Shown: in pieces, positions 15,857 to 24,523 of the stretch | Numbering within the stretch: position 1 is the first letter of the stretch | How the letters are laid out: every line of letters begins with the position of its first letter | Source of the DNA: Microbacterium hominis | GTDB taxonomy: Bacteria; Actinomycetota; Actinomycetes; Actinomycetales; Microbacteriaceae | Direction of reading: 5' to 3' | Length of the DNA stretch: 64,000 bases | Assembly (NCBI RefSeq): GCF_013282805.1 | Contig: NZ_CP054038.1 | Location: forward strand, 620,001-684,000 | Notes under the pieces: generated by a model | The model's database searches: none | Seen by the model: the letters and a program-made list of their open reading frames with translations, nothing else | What the model was told of the DNA's origin: nothing | Position numbers and translations under genes: made by a program

Positions 15857-17283
15857 GAGTCGAACCCCAGTCCGACGGCGTCCAGCGTCTTCAGGAGCAG
15901 GTTGCGCCGGCCGCCGTTGTGGTCGGCGCGATCCAGCGACCAGCGCGTGGCGTTGATGCCGATCGCCGCGGCGGGCTCGGGCGGGAACGGCAGCGGACGC
16001 TTGCGCACCATCTCGAGCTCGGTGCGCTCGGTCTTCTCGCCCGCGAGCAGGTCGAGCATCACCTCGCCCGCGAAGCGCGCGGCGCCCACGCCGAGCCCCG
16101 TGAATCCGGCCGCGTAGGCGACCCGGCCGCCGCGCGCCGTGCCGAAGAACGCGCAGAACTGCGTGGACGTGTCGATCGCGCCGGCCCAGCGGTGCGTGAA
16201 GGTCAGCCCCTCCAGCTGCGGGAACGTCGTGAAGAAATGGCTCGCGAGCTTCTCCCACGACTCCGGGCGATCCTCGTACTGCGCGCGCACCCGGCGCCCG
16301 TAGTGGTAGACCGCGTCGTACCCGCCGAAGAGGATGCGACCATCCTGCGTGGGCCGGTAGTAATGGAACTGGTTGGCCATGTCGCCGATGCCCTGGCGGT
16401 CGCGCCAGCCGACGGCATCCCATTGCTCCGCAGTCAGCGGCTCGGTCATGAGCACGTAGTCGTACACCGGCACCGTCATGAGGCGGTTGCGCTTGAGCAG
16501 CGACGGGAACACGTTGGTCGCCAGCACCACGCGATCGGCGATCAGCGCACCCTCCGCGGTCGTGACGCGCACCTGCGCCCCGGAGGTGTCGAGCCCCGTG
16601 ACCCGGGAGTGCTCGTAGACCGTCGCGCCGCGCTCCTCCGCGGCCCGCGCGAGCCCCGCGGCCAGTCGCGCCGGATGCAGGATCGCGTTGTTGCGTCGGT
16701 GCCACACGGCGCCGAGATACGTGGGAGATGCGATGGATGCCTGCACCTCGGCCTCGTCGAGGAAGACGCTGTCGGGGCCGGCGTGCTCCATCTCCTCGCG
16801 CAGCCATTCCAGCTGGTGCGGCTCGACCGCGACATCCAGCTCGCCGACGCGCTCGAACTGGGCGTCGACGCCCCACTCGGCAAGGTCGGCCTCGAACGCG
16901 TCGAGGTTCTCCATGCCGAGTCGCTCGAGCGTGTCGATCTCGTCGGGCCAGCGGCTGAGGCCGTTGTCGTAGCCGTGGGTGATGCTCGCCTCGCAGAAGC
17001 CGCCGTTGCGGCCCGAGGCCGCCCAGCCGACGGTGGCCGCTTCGACGATCGCCACGCGCAGACCGGGGTCGCGGCGCAGCGCCAGCATCGCCGTCCACAG
17101 CCCGGTGTAGCCGGCGCCGACGACGACGAGGTCGGCGGTCTGCTCCCCGGAGAGGGCGGGACGGTCGGGGGTGAGGTCGGCGGGGAGGTCGTCGAGCCAG
17201 AACACGCCGTGGCGGGCGTCGGTGAGGCTGTGCGCGATGGTGGTGGATGCCGGACGGAGACGTTCGAAAACCGTGGTGCCCAC
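15853..17283 (-). CDS. FAD-dependent amine/amino-acid oxidoreductase (DAO fold)
   Basis: A 476-residue flavoprotein of the D-amino-acid-oxidase fold, close in form to PuuB-type gamma-glutamylputrescine oxidases. The FAD-binding motif VVVGAGYTGLWTAM is at about residues 54-67, followed by GWAASGRNGGFCEAS, which is seen in PuuB-like proteins. VLATNVFPSLLKRN and AGFTGLGVGAARFAGEVMLDLL complete the FAD domain. GTG 17283 is preferred because AAAGGA lies 10 bases upstream; GTG 17292 has it only one base away. It follows the pot genes and amidohydrolase, consistent with polyamine or amine oxidation. Confidence 0.88.
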   Translation of the reverse strand: MGTTVFERLRPASTTIAHSLTDARHGVFWLDDLPADLTPDRPALSGEQTADLVVVGAGYTGLWTAMLALRRDPGLRVAIVEAATVGWAASGRNGGFCEASITHGYDNGLSRWPDEIDTLERLGMENLDAFEADLAEWGVDAQFERVGELDVAVEPHQLEWLREEMEHAGPDSVFLDEAEVQASIASPTYLGAVWHRRNNAILHPARLAAGLARAAEERGATVYEHSRVTGLDTSGAQVRVTTAEGALIADRVVLATNVFPSLLKRNRLMTVPVYDYVLMTEPLTAEQWDAVGWRDRQGIGDMANQFHYYRPTQDGRILFGGYDAVYHYGRRVRAQYEDRPESWEKLASHFFTTFPQLEGLTFTHRWAGAIDTSTQFCAFFGTARGGRVAYAAGFTGLGVGAARFAGEVMLDLLAGEKTERTELEMVRKRPLPFPPEPAAAIGINATRWSLDRADHNGGRRNLLLKTLDAVGLGFDS

Positions 17284-17338
17284 GGCTATCACTTCCTTTG
17301 TGGATGGGGGTGTGGCTTGATCCTGGTGCCTCGCGGTG

Positions 17339-17418
17339 GCCGAGATCAGGTGATCCGCCGGAAACAGGACGGATCGGCTGGGGATCGTCCTGCCTCGGGC
17401 AGATCACCTGATCTCGGC
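17339..17418. repeat. Palindromic repeat element A, copy 1 (intergenic)
   Basis: Perfect 17-base arms gccgagatcaggtgatc (17339-17355) and complement (17402-17418). An inner stem (caggac/gtcctg) makes an 80-base hairpin. A second copy lies at 62914-62980 inside pxpBC. Here it fills the gap between the amidohydrolase and the FAD oxidoreductase; the rest of the gap is GC-rich with no gene seen. Confidence 0.8.
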
Positions 17419-17534
17419 AAGGGGGCGCGAGGGCGGAGGGGGGTGAGGTGGCAGGGGCGGGACCGGGGCCGGGCTTGCAGGGTGCCGGGGCTGGCAGGGT
17501 GCCGGGGCGGCCAGGGCCGGATGGATGCCGCGGC

Positions 17535-19193
17535 TCAGGAGTCGTCGGCGGCGAAGACCCGCTCGCCCTCGACGAAGGTCTGCAGCACACGGGTCGCGCC
17601 GATCTGGTCGGCGGGGCCCGCGAACGGATCGCGGTCGAGCACGGCGAGGTCGGCGAACTTGCCGACCTCGACCGTTCCGGTGACCTCGTCGAGGTGGTTC
17701 ACCCACGCGGAGCCGGCGGTGTAGGCCGTGAGCGAGGTCGCCAGATCGATCGCCTGCTCGGGCAGGAAGGGGTCGTACTCGCCCTCCTCATGCCCGGGCG
17801 CGGCGGTGCGGTTCACCGCGGTGTGGATCGCCGCCAGGGGGTCGGGCGTAGAGACCGACCAGTCCGAACCGGCCGCGAGCACGGCGCCCGCGCGCAGCAG
17901 GTCGCCGAACGGGTACTGCCACGCGCTGCGCGGGGCGCCCAGGAACGGGAGGGTCAGCTCCACCATCTGGGGCTCGAGCGTCGCCCAGTAGGACTGCATG
18001 TTGGCGGCCACGCCGAGCTGCCGGAAGCGGGGGACGTCGTCGGGGTGCACGACCTGGATGTGCGCGATGTGGTGGCGGTTGTCGCGGCGCCCGCCGTTGC
18101 GGGCGATCGCGCGCTCGACGGCATCCAGGCATTCGCGCACCGCACGGTCGCCGATCGCGTGGAAGTGCACCTGGAAGCCGGCCTCGTCCAGCAGCGGCAC
18201 GGCCTCGTTCAGGATCTCGGGCGCGACGAAGGAGATGCCGGAGTTGTCGGTGAAGTGCCCGTGGCCGTCGCCGTAGGGCTCGAGCATCGACGCGGTGAAG
18301 TTCTCGGCCACACCGTCCTGCATCACCTTGATGCTCGTCGCCGCGAACCGCCCGCCGCGGTACCGGTCGCGCCGCTCGAGCAGCGCGGGGATCTGCTCGA
18401 GGCCCTGGGTGCGGTCCCACCACAGCGCGCCGACCACGCGCGCCGTGAGGGTGCCGTCGGCGGCGGCCTTGAGGTACGCGGGACCGGGGTCGCCGGCATC
18501 CCCGTACGCCCCGACGATCGCGTCCTGCCAGGCCGTGATGCCGAACGAGTGCAGGTAGCGCTGGCCGACCAGCAGCGCCTCGGTGAGCCGGTCGAGCGGC
18601 TCCTCGGGCAGCAGCCGGTTCACGAGGCCCATCGCACCTTCGTGCAGGGTGCCGGACGGGTTGCCGGCCGCATCGCGCTCGATGCGGCCGTCGGCGGGGT
18701 CGGGGGTGTCGCGGTCGATTCCCGCCAGCCGCAGCGCGGCGGAGTTGACCCACGCCCCGTGGCCGTCCCGGTTCGGGAGGAACGCGGGCCGGTCGGCGAC
18801 GACGGTGTCGAGCGCCGCGGCGGTGGGGGTCCCGCCGGGGAACGCCGACATCTGCCACCCGCCGCCGAGCACCCAGGCGTCATCCGGGTGGGATGCCGCG
18901 TAACGGCCGATCTCGTCGAGATACTCCGCGGCGCTCGAGAGGGCCGACAGGTCGCAGCGCAGCATGTCGAGCCCGCCCCACACCGGGTGCACGTGGGCGT
19001 CCTGGAATCCGGGCACGAGCATCCGGCCGCGCAGGTCGACGACCTCCGTGCGGGGGCCGACGAGCTCGCGCACGTCGTCGCCTCCGACGGCCACGATGCG
19101 GCCGCCGCGGACGGCGACGGCGGTCGCGCGCGAGCGGACGGTGTTCGCGGTGAACACCGGCCCGCCCGCGAAGACGAGATCAGCGTGTGCCAT
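17535..19193 (-). CDS. YtcJ-type metal-dependent amidohydrolase (amidohydrolase_3)
   Basis: A 552-residue amidohydrolase of the YtcJ/NfdA group. The metal-binding motif is LVPGFQDAHVHPVWGG (about residues 59-74), with FHAIGDRAVRECLDAVE and RHHIAHIQVVHPDDVPRF carrying later His ligands. The C-terminal ADLAVLDRDPF region rebuilds the small beta domain. Known members hydrolyse N-formyl or N-acyl amides. It starts 10 bases after potC and is probably co-transcribed with the polyamine-type ABC genes, so its substrate may be an acylated or formylated amine. No signal peptide is visible. Confidence 0.88.
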   Translation of the reverse strand: MAHADLVFAGGPVFTANTVRSRATAVAVRGGRIVAVGGDDVRELVGPRTEVVDLRGRMLVPGFQDAHVHPVWGGLDMLRCDLSALSSAAEYLDEIGRYAASHPDDAWVLGGGWQMSAFPGGTPTAAALDTVVADRPAFLPNRDGHGAWVNSAALRLAGIDRDTPDPADGRIERDAAGNPSGTLHEGAMGLVNRLLPEEPLDRLTEALLVGQRYLHSFGITAWQDAIVGAYGDAGDPGPAYLKAAADGTLTARVVGALWWDRTQGLEQIPALLERRDRYRGGRFAATSIKVMQDGVAENFTASMLEPYGDGHGHFTDNSGISFVAPEILNEAVPLLDEAGFQVHFHAIGDRAVRECLDAVERAIARNGGRRDNRHHIAHIQVVHPDDVPRFRQLGVAANMQSYWATLEPQMVELTLPFLGAPRSAWQYPFGDLLRAGAVLAAGSDWSVSTPDPLAAIHTAVNRTAAPGHEEGEYDPFLPEQAIDLATSLTAYTAGSAWVNHLDEVTGTVEVGKFADLAVLDRDPFAGPADQIGATRVLQTFVEGERVFAADDS

Positions 19194-19202
19194 GGTGCCG
19201 GC

Positions 19203-20117
19203 TCAGCCGCCCGTCATGGTGCGCGCGATCTCGGTCGCCGAGTCGCCGGCGCGCTTGAGCACCAGGGCGACCAGCGCGAGCGCGACGAGCGTGAGCAGCA
19301 GCATCACGGTCGACACGGCGGCGATCTCGGGCCGCATGCCCGAACGCACGGCGCTGAGGACGTACACCGGCCACGGCGTGGTGCCCGACACCTGCACGAA
19401 CGCGGCGATGACCGTGTTGTCGAGGCTCAGGGTGAACGCGAGCAGGAAGCCGGCCAGCACCGCCGGCAGCGCGAGCGGAAGCGTGACCTTCAGGAAGGTC
19501 GCGATCGGGTTCGCGTACAGGTCGCCGGAAGCCTCTTCGAGGTTCGCGTCCTGGCCGATCAGGCGCGCGCGGACGATGTACGACACCACGGCGGTCGCGA
19601 ACAGCGACGAGCCGACGGAGAGGCGCACGAGGCCGTCGTTGAACATCGTCAGCCCCGCGTCCTGGCCGAGGAACACCATCCACGGCAGCAGCGCCACGGC
19701 GTCGACGATCTCGGGCGTCACCGACACGAACAGGAGCAGACCCAGGAACCACCACGTCCACTTGCCGGGGTGGCGTGCCATGGCGATGCCCGCGAGGGTG
19801 CCGAGAGCCGTGGCGATGATCGCCGCGAAGAAGGCGGTGATCAGCGACACGCGCACAGCGTTCTGGATCGCCGGCTTCTCGAGGATCGTCGCGAAGGCGT
19901 CGAACCCGAAACCGTCCCACGCGATCAGCAGGCGGCCGCTGTTGAACGAGTAGATGACGATCACGATGATCGGCGCGAACAGGAACAGCAGGACCAGCAC
20001 GCCCCACACGTTGAGGGCGATGTCCGACCACGACTTGGGGGACCGCGCGCGGCGGACCTTGGTGCCGGTGTCGATCTCCTCGATGCGGGCGATCGCCTCG
20101 GTCTTCGTGATGGTCAC
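19203..20117 (-). CDS. potC: Spermidine/putrescine-type ABC transporter permease (PotC-like)
   Basis: A 304-residue permease with six predicted helices. The PotC-type start WGVLVLLFLFAPIIVIVIYSFNSGR is followed by the EAA loop EEASGDLYANPIATFLKVTLPLALPAVLAG, which contacts the ATPase. GTG 20117 has GGAGG seven bases upstream, and its bases overlap the stop expected for potB (GTGA). It is part of the potA-D-B-C series. The substrate class is read from family resemblance: polyamine or a related amine. Confidence 0.9.
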   Translation of the reverse strand: MTITKTEAIARIEEIDTGTKVRRARSPKSWSDIALNVWGVLVLLFLFAPIIVIVIYSFNSGRLLIAWDGFGFDAFATILEKPAIQNAVRVSLITAFFAAIIATALGTLAGIAMARHPGKWTWWFLGLLLFVSVTPEIVDAVALLPWMVFLGQDAGLTMFNDGLVRLSVGSSLFATAVVSYIVRARLIGQDANLEEASGDLYANPIATFLKVTLPLALPAVLAGFLLAFTLSLDNTVIAAFVQVSGTTPWPVYVLSAVRSGMRPEIAAVSTVMLLLTLVALALVALVLKRAGDSATEIARTMTGG

Positions 20118-21054
20118 GATGCCACCTCCGCGGGGCCTGGGTCGATGCGGTCTGCGCGGGTGCCTCGGCATCGGCCACGGGGCCGAGGACCAGGCGGTTG
20201 CGCGTGCGGAACGGCAGCGCGATCAGCCAGATGACCAGGGCCGCCACTCCGATCGTGAGCGTGATGGTGAGCATGAGCACGACCGCCATCGCCGAGCCCA
20301 GCGCCCAGTTCTGCGCCGTCTGGAACTGCGCGGCGACCAGCTGGCCGACCATGTTGCCCTTTGCCCCGCCGAGGACCGTCGCGGTGATGTAGTCGCCCAT
20401 CAGGGGGATGAACACCAGCAGCACGCCCGCGATGATGCCCGGCTGCGACAGGGGCAGGGTCACCCGGAAGAAGGTGACGATCTTGCCCGCGCCGAGGTCC
20501 TTCGACGCCTCGCGCAGAGCGGGCCCCACGCGGTCGAACGCGACGAACAGGGGCAGCACCATGAGCGGGAGGTAGTTGTACACCACGCCCAGAAGCACCG
20601 CCTCGCGGGTGTAGAGCAGGTCGATCGGCCCGCCCAGCACCGGGCTCAGGAACTGGGACACCGCGCCCTCGGGCGACAGGATGATCTGCCAGCCGATGGT
20701 GCGCACGAGGAAGTTCGTCCAGAACGGGATGAGCACGAGGGCGATGAGGATGCCGCGGCGCTCGGGCCGGACCTTGAACGCCATCCAGTACGCCACCGGC
20801 GCTCCCACCAGGAAGCACAGCACCGTTCCGGCCAGGCCCACCCACAGGGTGTTCTGGAACGTCGTGAAGAACGTGGGCGAGAGCGCCTCGGCGTACCGGT
20901 CGAACGAGAGGATGTCGTTCGCGTGCGTGCCGAAGATGCCGGGCTTGTAGCCGAAGCTGAACCACACCACCATCAGCACGGGGGCGACGAAGAACAGCGA
21001 GAGCCACGCCCACGCCGGAATGGCGAGCGCGGCTCCCGCGGAGCGCTTAGGCAC
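20114..21054 (-). CDS. potB: Spermidine/putrescine-type ABC transporter permease (PotB-like), apparent 3' frameshift
   Basis: About 310 residues of a PotB-like permease with six helices. The EAA loop is REASKDLGAGKIVTFFRVTLPLSQPGIIAG. GTG 21054 overlaps the potD stop by eight bases. As written, its frame has no stop and runs on to 19180 through potC in a nonsense reading. The expected TGA at 20114-20116, overlapping the potC GTG, is reached only if one base is added. A CCCC run on the coding strand (plus 20132-20135) is the likely site: with five C the tail reads ...PAEVAS and stops. Only the last dozen residues are affected, so sequence error is most likely. Confidence 0.82.
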
Positions 21055-22234
21055 CAGCGGCGGCCTTCATCTCGGACCAGATCTCCACACGGCGCTGCTG
21101 CGTGTCGTTGAGCTCCTGCTCGTTCATCGTCTCGAGCTGCTCGGGGGTGAAGAAGATCATGTCGACGTAGTCGAGGCCGGCCTCGATCGCTGCCGGCTCC
21201 ATGTCCTTGCCGCCCACGTTGTAGCCGATGTAGTCGAGGTTCGCCGCGAGGCTCTCGGTGCTCAGCGACCAGTTGATGAAGGCGTGCGCGGCCTCGATGT
21301 TCTGCGCGCCGGCGGCGATGGCCCAGTTGTCCATCCACAGCTCGGTGCGAGGGCCGGGGAAGACCCACTGCCAGCGCTCGGGCTCGGAGGACTCCTGCAG
21401 GCCCAGGCGCGCGTCGCCGTTCCACGCCTGCATGAGCACGTGGGTCCCCTGCGGGATGGCGCTCGAGCCCGGGTAGGAGTCGAAGGCGGCGATGTGGGGC
21501 GCGATCTCGTTCACCAGGAAGTCGGCGCACGCGTCGAGCTCGGCCTCGTCGTCGGTGTTCCAGTCCATGTCGTTGGCCCAGAAGTAGGAGCCGATGATGC
21601 CGGCGGGGTCGTCCGACATCGCCGTCTTGCCGCTGGCCTCGTTCTGGGCGGCGTCGAAGAAGTCGGCCCACGTGGTGAGCTCGCGGGTGATCACGGTCTT
21701 GTCGTAGACGTAGCCGGTGGTGCCCCATGCCTTCACGACGGTGTAGTCGTTCTCCGGGTCCCAGGCGCGGCCGAGGTAGAACGCGTCGAGGTTCGACATG
21801 TTCGGGATGAGGTCCTTGTTGAACTTCTCGAGCAGACCGTGCTCGATCATCTGGGGCACGAAAACGCCGGTCGGGACGACGATGTCGTAGCCGGAGGTGC
21901 CCTTGGCGGCGATGAGCTTGGCGATGAGCTCCTCGTTCGACGAGTACGAGTCCATCGTGATCTTGGGGCCGAGCTCGGACGTGAACGAGGACATCACCTC
22001 GGGCGCGTCGTAGTCGCCCCACGTGTAGACGGAGACGCCGTTCTCGAGCGCGCCTCCGGTGGCCTGGGGGGCGCTCGAGGTGCCGCTGCCGGGGCCGGCG
22101 CACGCGGCGAGGAAGGCGGCGCCGCCGGTGAGGGCGGCGAAGCTGAGGAAGCGGCGGCGCGACACTTCGCGCACGATCGCCTGTGCGGTGCCTTCGGGGG
22201 CGAGGATGCGCACGGCGTTGCGGGGATCGGTCAT
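21047..22234 (-). CDS. potD: Polyamine-type ABC transporter substrate-binding lipoprotein (PotD-like)
   Basis: A 395-residue solute-binding protein. SRRRFL at residues 25-30 suggests Tat export, and the lipobox ends at Cys45 (FLAAC), so the mature protein is anchored outside the membrane. GGALENGVSVYTWGDYDAPEVMSSF is the typical PotD/PotF start, and DIVVPTGVFVPQMIEHGLLEKF and NAEAAHAFINW-like segments follow. It lies 42 bases after potA and overlaps potB. It gives the importer its specificity, probably for putrescine, spermidine or another amine. Confidence 0.9.
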   Translation of the reverse strand: MTDPRNAVRILAPEGTAQAIVREVSRRRFLSFAALTGGAAFLAACAGPGSGTSSAPQATGGALENGVSVYTWGDYDAPEVMSSFTSELGPKITMDSYSSNEELIAKLIAAKGTSGYDIVVPTGVFVPQMIEHGLLEKFNKDLIPNMSNLDAFYLGRAWDPENDYTVVKAWGTTGYVYDKTVITRELTTWADFFDAAQNEASGKTAMSDDPAGIIGSYFWANDMDWNTDDEAELDACADFLVNEIAPHIAAFDSYPGSSAIPQGTHVLMQAWNGDARLGLQESSEPERWQWVFPGPRTELWMDNWAIAAGAQNIEAAHAFINWSLSTESLAANLDYIGYNVGGKDMEPAAIEAGLDYVDMIFFTPEQLETMNEQELNDTQQRRVEIWSEMKAAAGA

Positions 22235-22276
22235 CGGGTTCTCCTTCGGGTGGAGCCGGTGGTGGCGGGGTTCGGT

Positions 22277-23443
22277 TCAGTGAGTGGGCGGTGCGATGTA
22301 CCCGCCCTGGACGGCGGCGTCGTCCGACGGGAAGAGGAGGACGTGGTGGGCGGACCACGAGCAGCGCACCGTGTCGCCCACGCGCAGCGCGGGGGCGTCG
22401 GGCGTGGGGCGGCGCACGATCAGGCTCTGCTCGTCGCCGAGGCGCACCAGGTACTGCATGGTGTCGCCGAGGTGCGAGACGCCGATGAGGCTGCCGCGGG
22501 CGGTGTTCGGCTCGGCGCTCTCGGCAGCAGGGTCGTCGGCCTCGATGCGGATGAACTCCGGTCGCACGGCGGCCTCGCCCTGCGCCACGCCGGCGAGCGC
22601 GGGCTCGGCGGCGCGCACCAGGGCGTGGGGGGAGGCGACGGCCGAGCCGTCGTCGGTGGCGGCGCCGTGGAAGAAGTTCTGCTGTCCGACGAAGGCCGCG
22701 ACATATGCCGAAGCGGGGCGCGCATACACGGTGTCGGCGTCGGCGAGCTGCTCGATGCGGCCGGCGCGCATGATCGCGATGCGGTCGCTCATCGACAGTG
22801 CCTCGCCCTGGTCGTGCGTGACGAAGACGAAGGTGATGCCCAGACGCGACTGCAGGAGCTTGAGCTCCAGCTGCATCTCCTCGCGCAGCTGGCGGTCGAG
22901 GGCGCCCAGCGGCTCGTCGAGCAGCAGCACCGCGGGACGGTTCACAAGGGCGCGGGCCAGCGCCACGCGCTGCTGCTGGCCGCCGGAGAGCTGCGTCGGC
23001 TTGCGATCTCCGAACGAGCGCATCTGCACCATGTCGAGGGCCTGCGAGACGCGCTCGCGCACCTCGGACTTGGGTGTGCGGCGCTGCTGCAGCCCGTACG
23101 CGACGTTCTCGGCGACCGAGAGGTGCGGGAACAGCGCATACGCCTGGAAGACCGTGTTCACGTCCCGGCGGTACGGGGGGACGTTCAGCACCGAGGTGCC
23201 CGAGATGCTGATCTGGCCAGCATCGGGATGCTCGAAGCCTGCGATCATGCGCAGCGTCGTCGTCTTGCCGCAGCCGGACGGGCCGAGGAACGAGATGAAC
23301 TCGCCCGGCTCGATCGACAGCGACAGATCGTCGACCGCGACCGCCTCGCCGTAGTTCTTGGTGACGCCTTCGAGGCGCACGGCCCCGCGCCCCTCGAGCG
23401 TGGCGGTGCCCGCCATCGTGCCTGTCTCGGTCGCCGTGGTCAC
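22277..23443 (-). CDS. potA: Polyamine-type ABC transporter ATPase (PotA-like)
   Basis: A 388-residue ATPase. It has Walker A GPSGCGKTTT, Q-loop VFQAYALFPHLSV, signature LSGGQQQRVALARAL, Walker B VLLLDEPLGALD and the switch His in FVFVTHDQ. It ends in a C-terminal TOBE-type domain (about 275-388). GTG 23443 follows AGGAGGG; an upstream ATG at 23506 has no ribosome site and would add residues unlike the family. It is the first gene of the potA-D-B-C, amidohydrolase series. Confidence 0.9.
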   Translation of the reverse strand: MTTATETGTMAGTATLEGRGAVRLEGVTKNYGEAVAVDDLSLSIEPGEFISFLGPSGCGKTTTLRMIAGFEHPDAGQISISGTSVLNVPPYRRDVNTVFQAYALFPHLSVAENVAYGLQQRRTPKSEVRERVSQALDMVQMRSFGDRKPTQLSGGQQQRVALARALVNRPAVLLLDEPLGALDRQLREEMQLELKLLQSRLGITFVFVTHDQGEALSMSDRIAIMRAGRIEQLADADTVYARPASAYVAAFVGQQNFFHGAATDDGSAVASPHALVRAAEPALAGVAQGEAAVRPEFIRIEADDPAAESAEPNTARGSLIGVSHLGDTMQYLVRLGDEQSLIVRRPTPDAPALRVGDTVRCSWSAHHVLLFPSDDAAVQGGYIAPPTH

Positions 23444-23467
23444 GTTCGCGGGGCCCTCCTGGTGGTG

Positions 23468-23485
23468 CCGCGCACCTGTGCGCGG
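23468..23485. promoter_or_regulatory. Palindrome upstream of potA
   Basis: ccgcgcac, two bases, gtgcgcgg: perfect 8-bp arms, 25 bases upstream of the potA start. It could be an operator or a leader hairpin. Confidence 0.4.
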
Positions 23486-23512
23486 CCGTGGAATCTGTTG
23501 CGACATTCAATA

Positions 23513-23528
23513 CATCGGGTACCAGATG
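23513..23528. promoter_or_regulatory. Imperfect palindrome catcgGGTACCagatg upstream of potA
   Basis: A 16-base near-perfect palindrome centred on GGTACC, about 70 bases before the potA start, in the right place for a repressor site. The rest of the gap up to 23671 holds a ggaaac/gtttcc stem (23614-23631) and no gene. Confidence 0.35.
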
Positions 23529-23671
23529 ATGCAACGTCGCGGGGGCCGAACCGGACGATCCGGGCCGTGCGGGCTCCCGACCTGACATTCCGTCCGACGC
23601 CCCGTAACGGCGCGGAAACTCGCGCGTTTCCTCGGCGGCATGTCGTCATGATCCGCATCCGTCGGGTGAGG

Positions 23672-23692
23672 CGGGACAGATCGTCTGTCCCG
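23672..23692 (-). terminator. Hairpin after nei
   Basis: cgggacaga (23672-23680) and tctgtcccg (23684-23692) form a 9-bp stem with a 3-base loop, directly after the nei stop. There is no T-run. Confidence 0.5.
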
Positions 23693-23693
23693 G

Positions 23694-24494
23694 TCACCCC
23701 GGGGCGGCCGGCTGACACCGCGGACACCAGAACACGATGCGCTCCCGCGTGGGGTCGGCGCCGAGCGCGCCGCCCAGGATGAGCGTTCCGCATCGGCGGC
23801 AGGGCCTGCCCTCGCGGCGGTACACCCACGTGGTCCGCCCGCGCCGGGAATCCCCGGTGAAGGTGCGGTCGGCCCGATCGCGGTTCGCGCGGATCATGCG
23901 GGCGCCGAGGTCCACGACGCCCGCCGCGTCGATCGTGTGGGCGGGCGTGGTGGGGTGGATGCCGCGCACGAACAGGATCTCGTTGGCGTACTCGTTGCCG
24001 AAGCCGGCGACGTTGCGCTGGTCCTGCAGTGCGACATGGATCGGTCGATGGTCGGAGCCCAGGCGCTGGGCGGCTTCGGCCGGGTCCCAGTCCGGGCCGA
24101 GGGGATCGGGCCCGAGATGGCCGACGAGTGCGTCCTCGAGCGCGGTCGGGACGACCGCGATATCGGCGAGGTCGAAGCCGACGGTCTCGCACGAGGTGCC
24201 GTCGGGGCGCCGGCCCACGATGACCGCGCGCGCCGTGTGCGCGGGCGCGTGCCAGCGCTCTCCCGGCCGGTACACGTGCCAGGACCCCTCCATCTTGAGG
24301 TGGCTGCGCAGGGTGTGCTCGCCGATGCGATGCAGCAGATGCTTGCCGCGGGCTGTCACGTCGCGCACCACCTGCCCGCGCAGATCGACGGTGGCCGCCT
24401 GGGGCACCCGCAGTTCGAACCGGGTCACCTCGGAGCCCGAGAGCGCGGCATCCAGGCGTCGCGCCGTGCGGAAGACGGTGTCGCCCTCAGGCAC
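23694..24494 (-). CDS. nei: Fpg/Nei family DNA glycosylase (endonuclease VIII type)
   Basis: A 266-residue base-excision repair enzyme. The start PEGDTV supplies the catalytic Pro2 and Glu3 once Met is removed. The helix-two-turn-helix part includes GFGNEYANEILFVRGIHP. It ends with a zinc finger, CRRCG and later CPRC. It removes oxidised bases and cuts the strand. GTG 24494 is fixed by the required PEGD N-terminus. It lies 29 bases after the lhr stop; lhr and nei-type genes are commonly adjacent in Actinobacteria, so a shared repair role is likely. Confidence 0.92.
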   Translation of the reverse strand: MPEGDTVFRTARRLDAALSGSEVTRFELRVPQAATVDLRGQVVRDVTARGKHLLHRIGEHTLRSHLKMEGSWHVYRPGERWHAPAHTARAVIVGRRPDGTSCETVGFDLADIAVVPTALEDALVGHLGPDPLGPDWDPAEAAQRLGSDHRPIHVALQDQRNVAGFGNEYANEILFVRGIHPTTPAHTIDAAGVVDLGARMIRANRDRADRTFTGDSRRGRTTWVYRREGRPCRRCGTLILGGALGADPTRERIVFWCPRCQPAAPG

Positions 24495-24523
24495 GGGCGA
24501 TCCCGGAGGCGTTCCCGGGCGAC

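Noticed and set aside
17339..17418. Palindromes at 17.3, 38.7, 41.6, 61.4 and 62.9 kb as CRISPR repeats
   Set aside because: They are isolated hairpins with variable centres, with no regularly spaced array and no cas genes nearby.
19180..20113. Read-through of potB as a 624-residue protein
   Set aside because: The extra C-terminal part is the potC gene in the wrong frame and reads as Arg/His-rich nonsense. A one-base loss in a C run explains it better than a fusion.
17448..20234. Long plus-strand frame opposite the amidohydrolase and potC
   Set aside because: It is His/Arg/Gln-rich antisense sequence with no recognisable domain; the minus-strand genes carry clear motifs.
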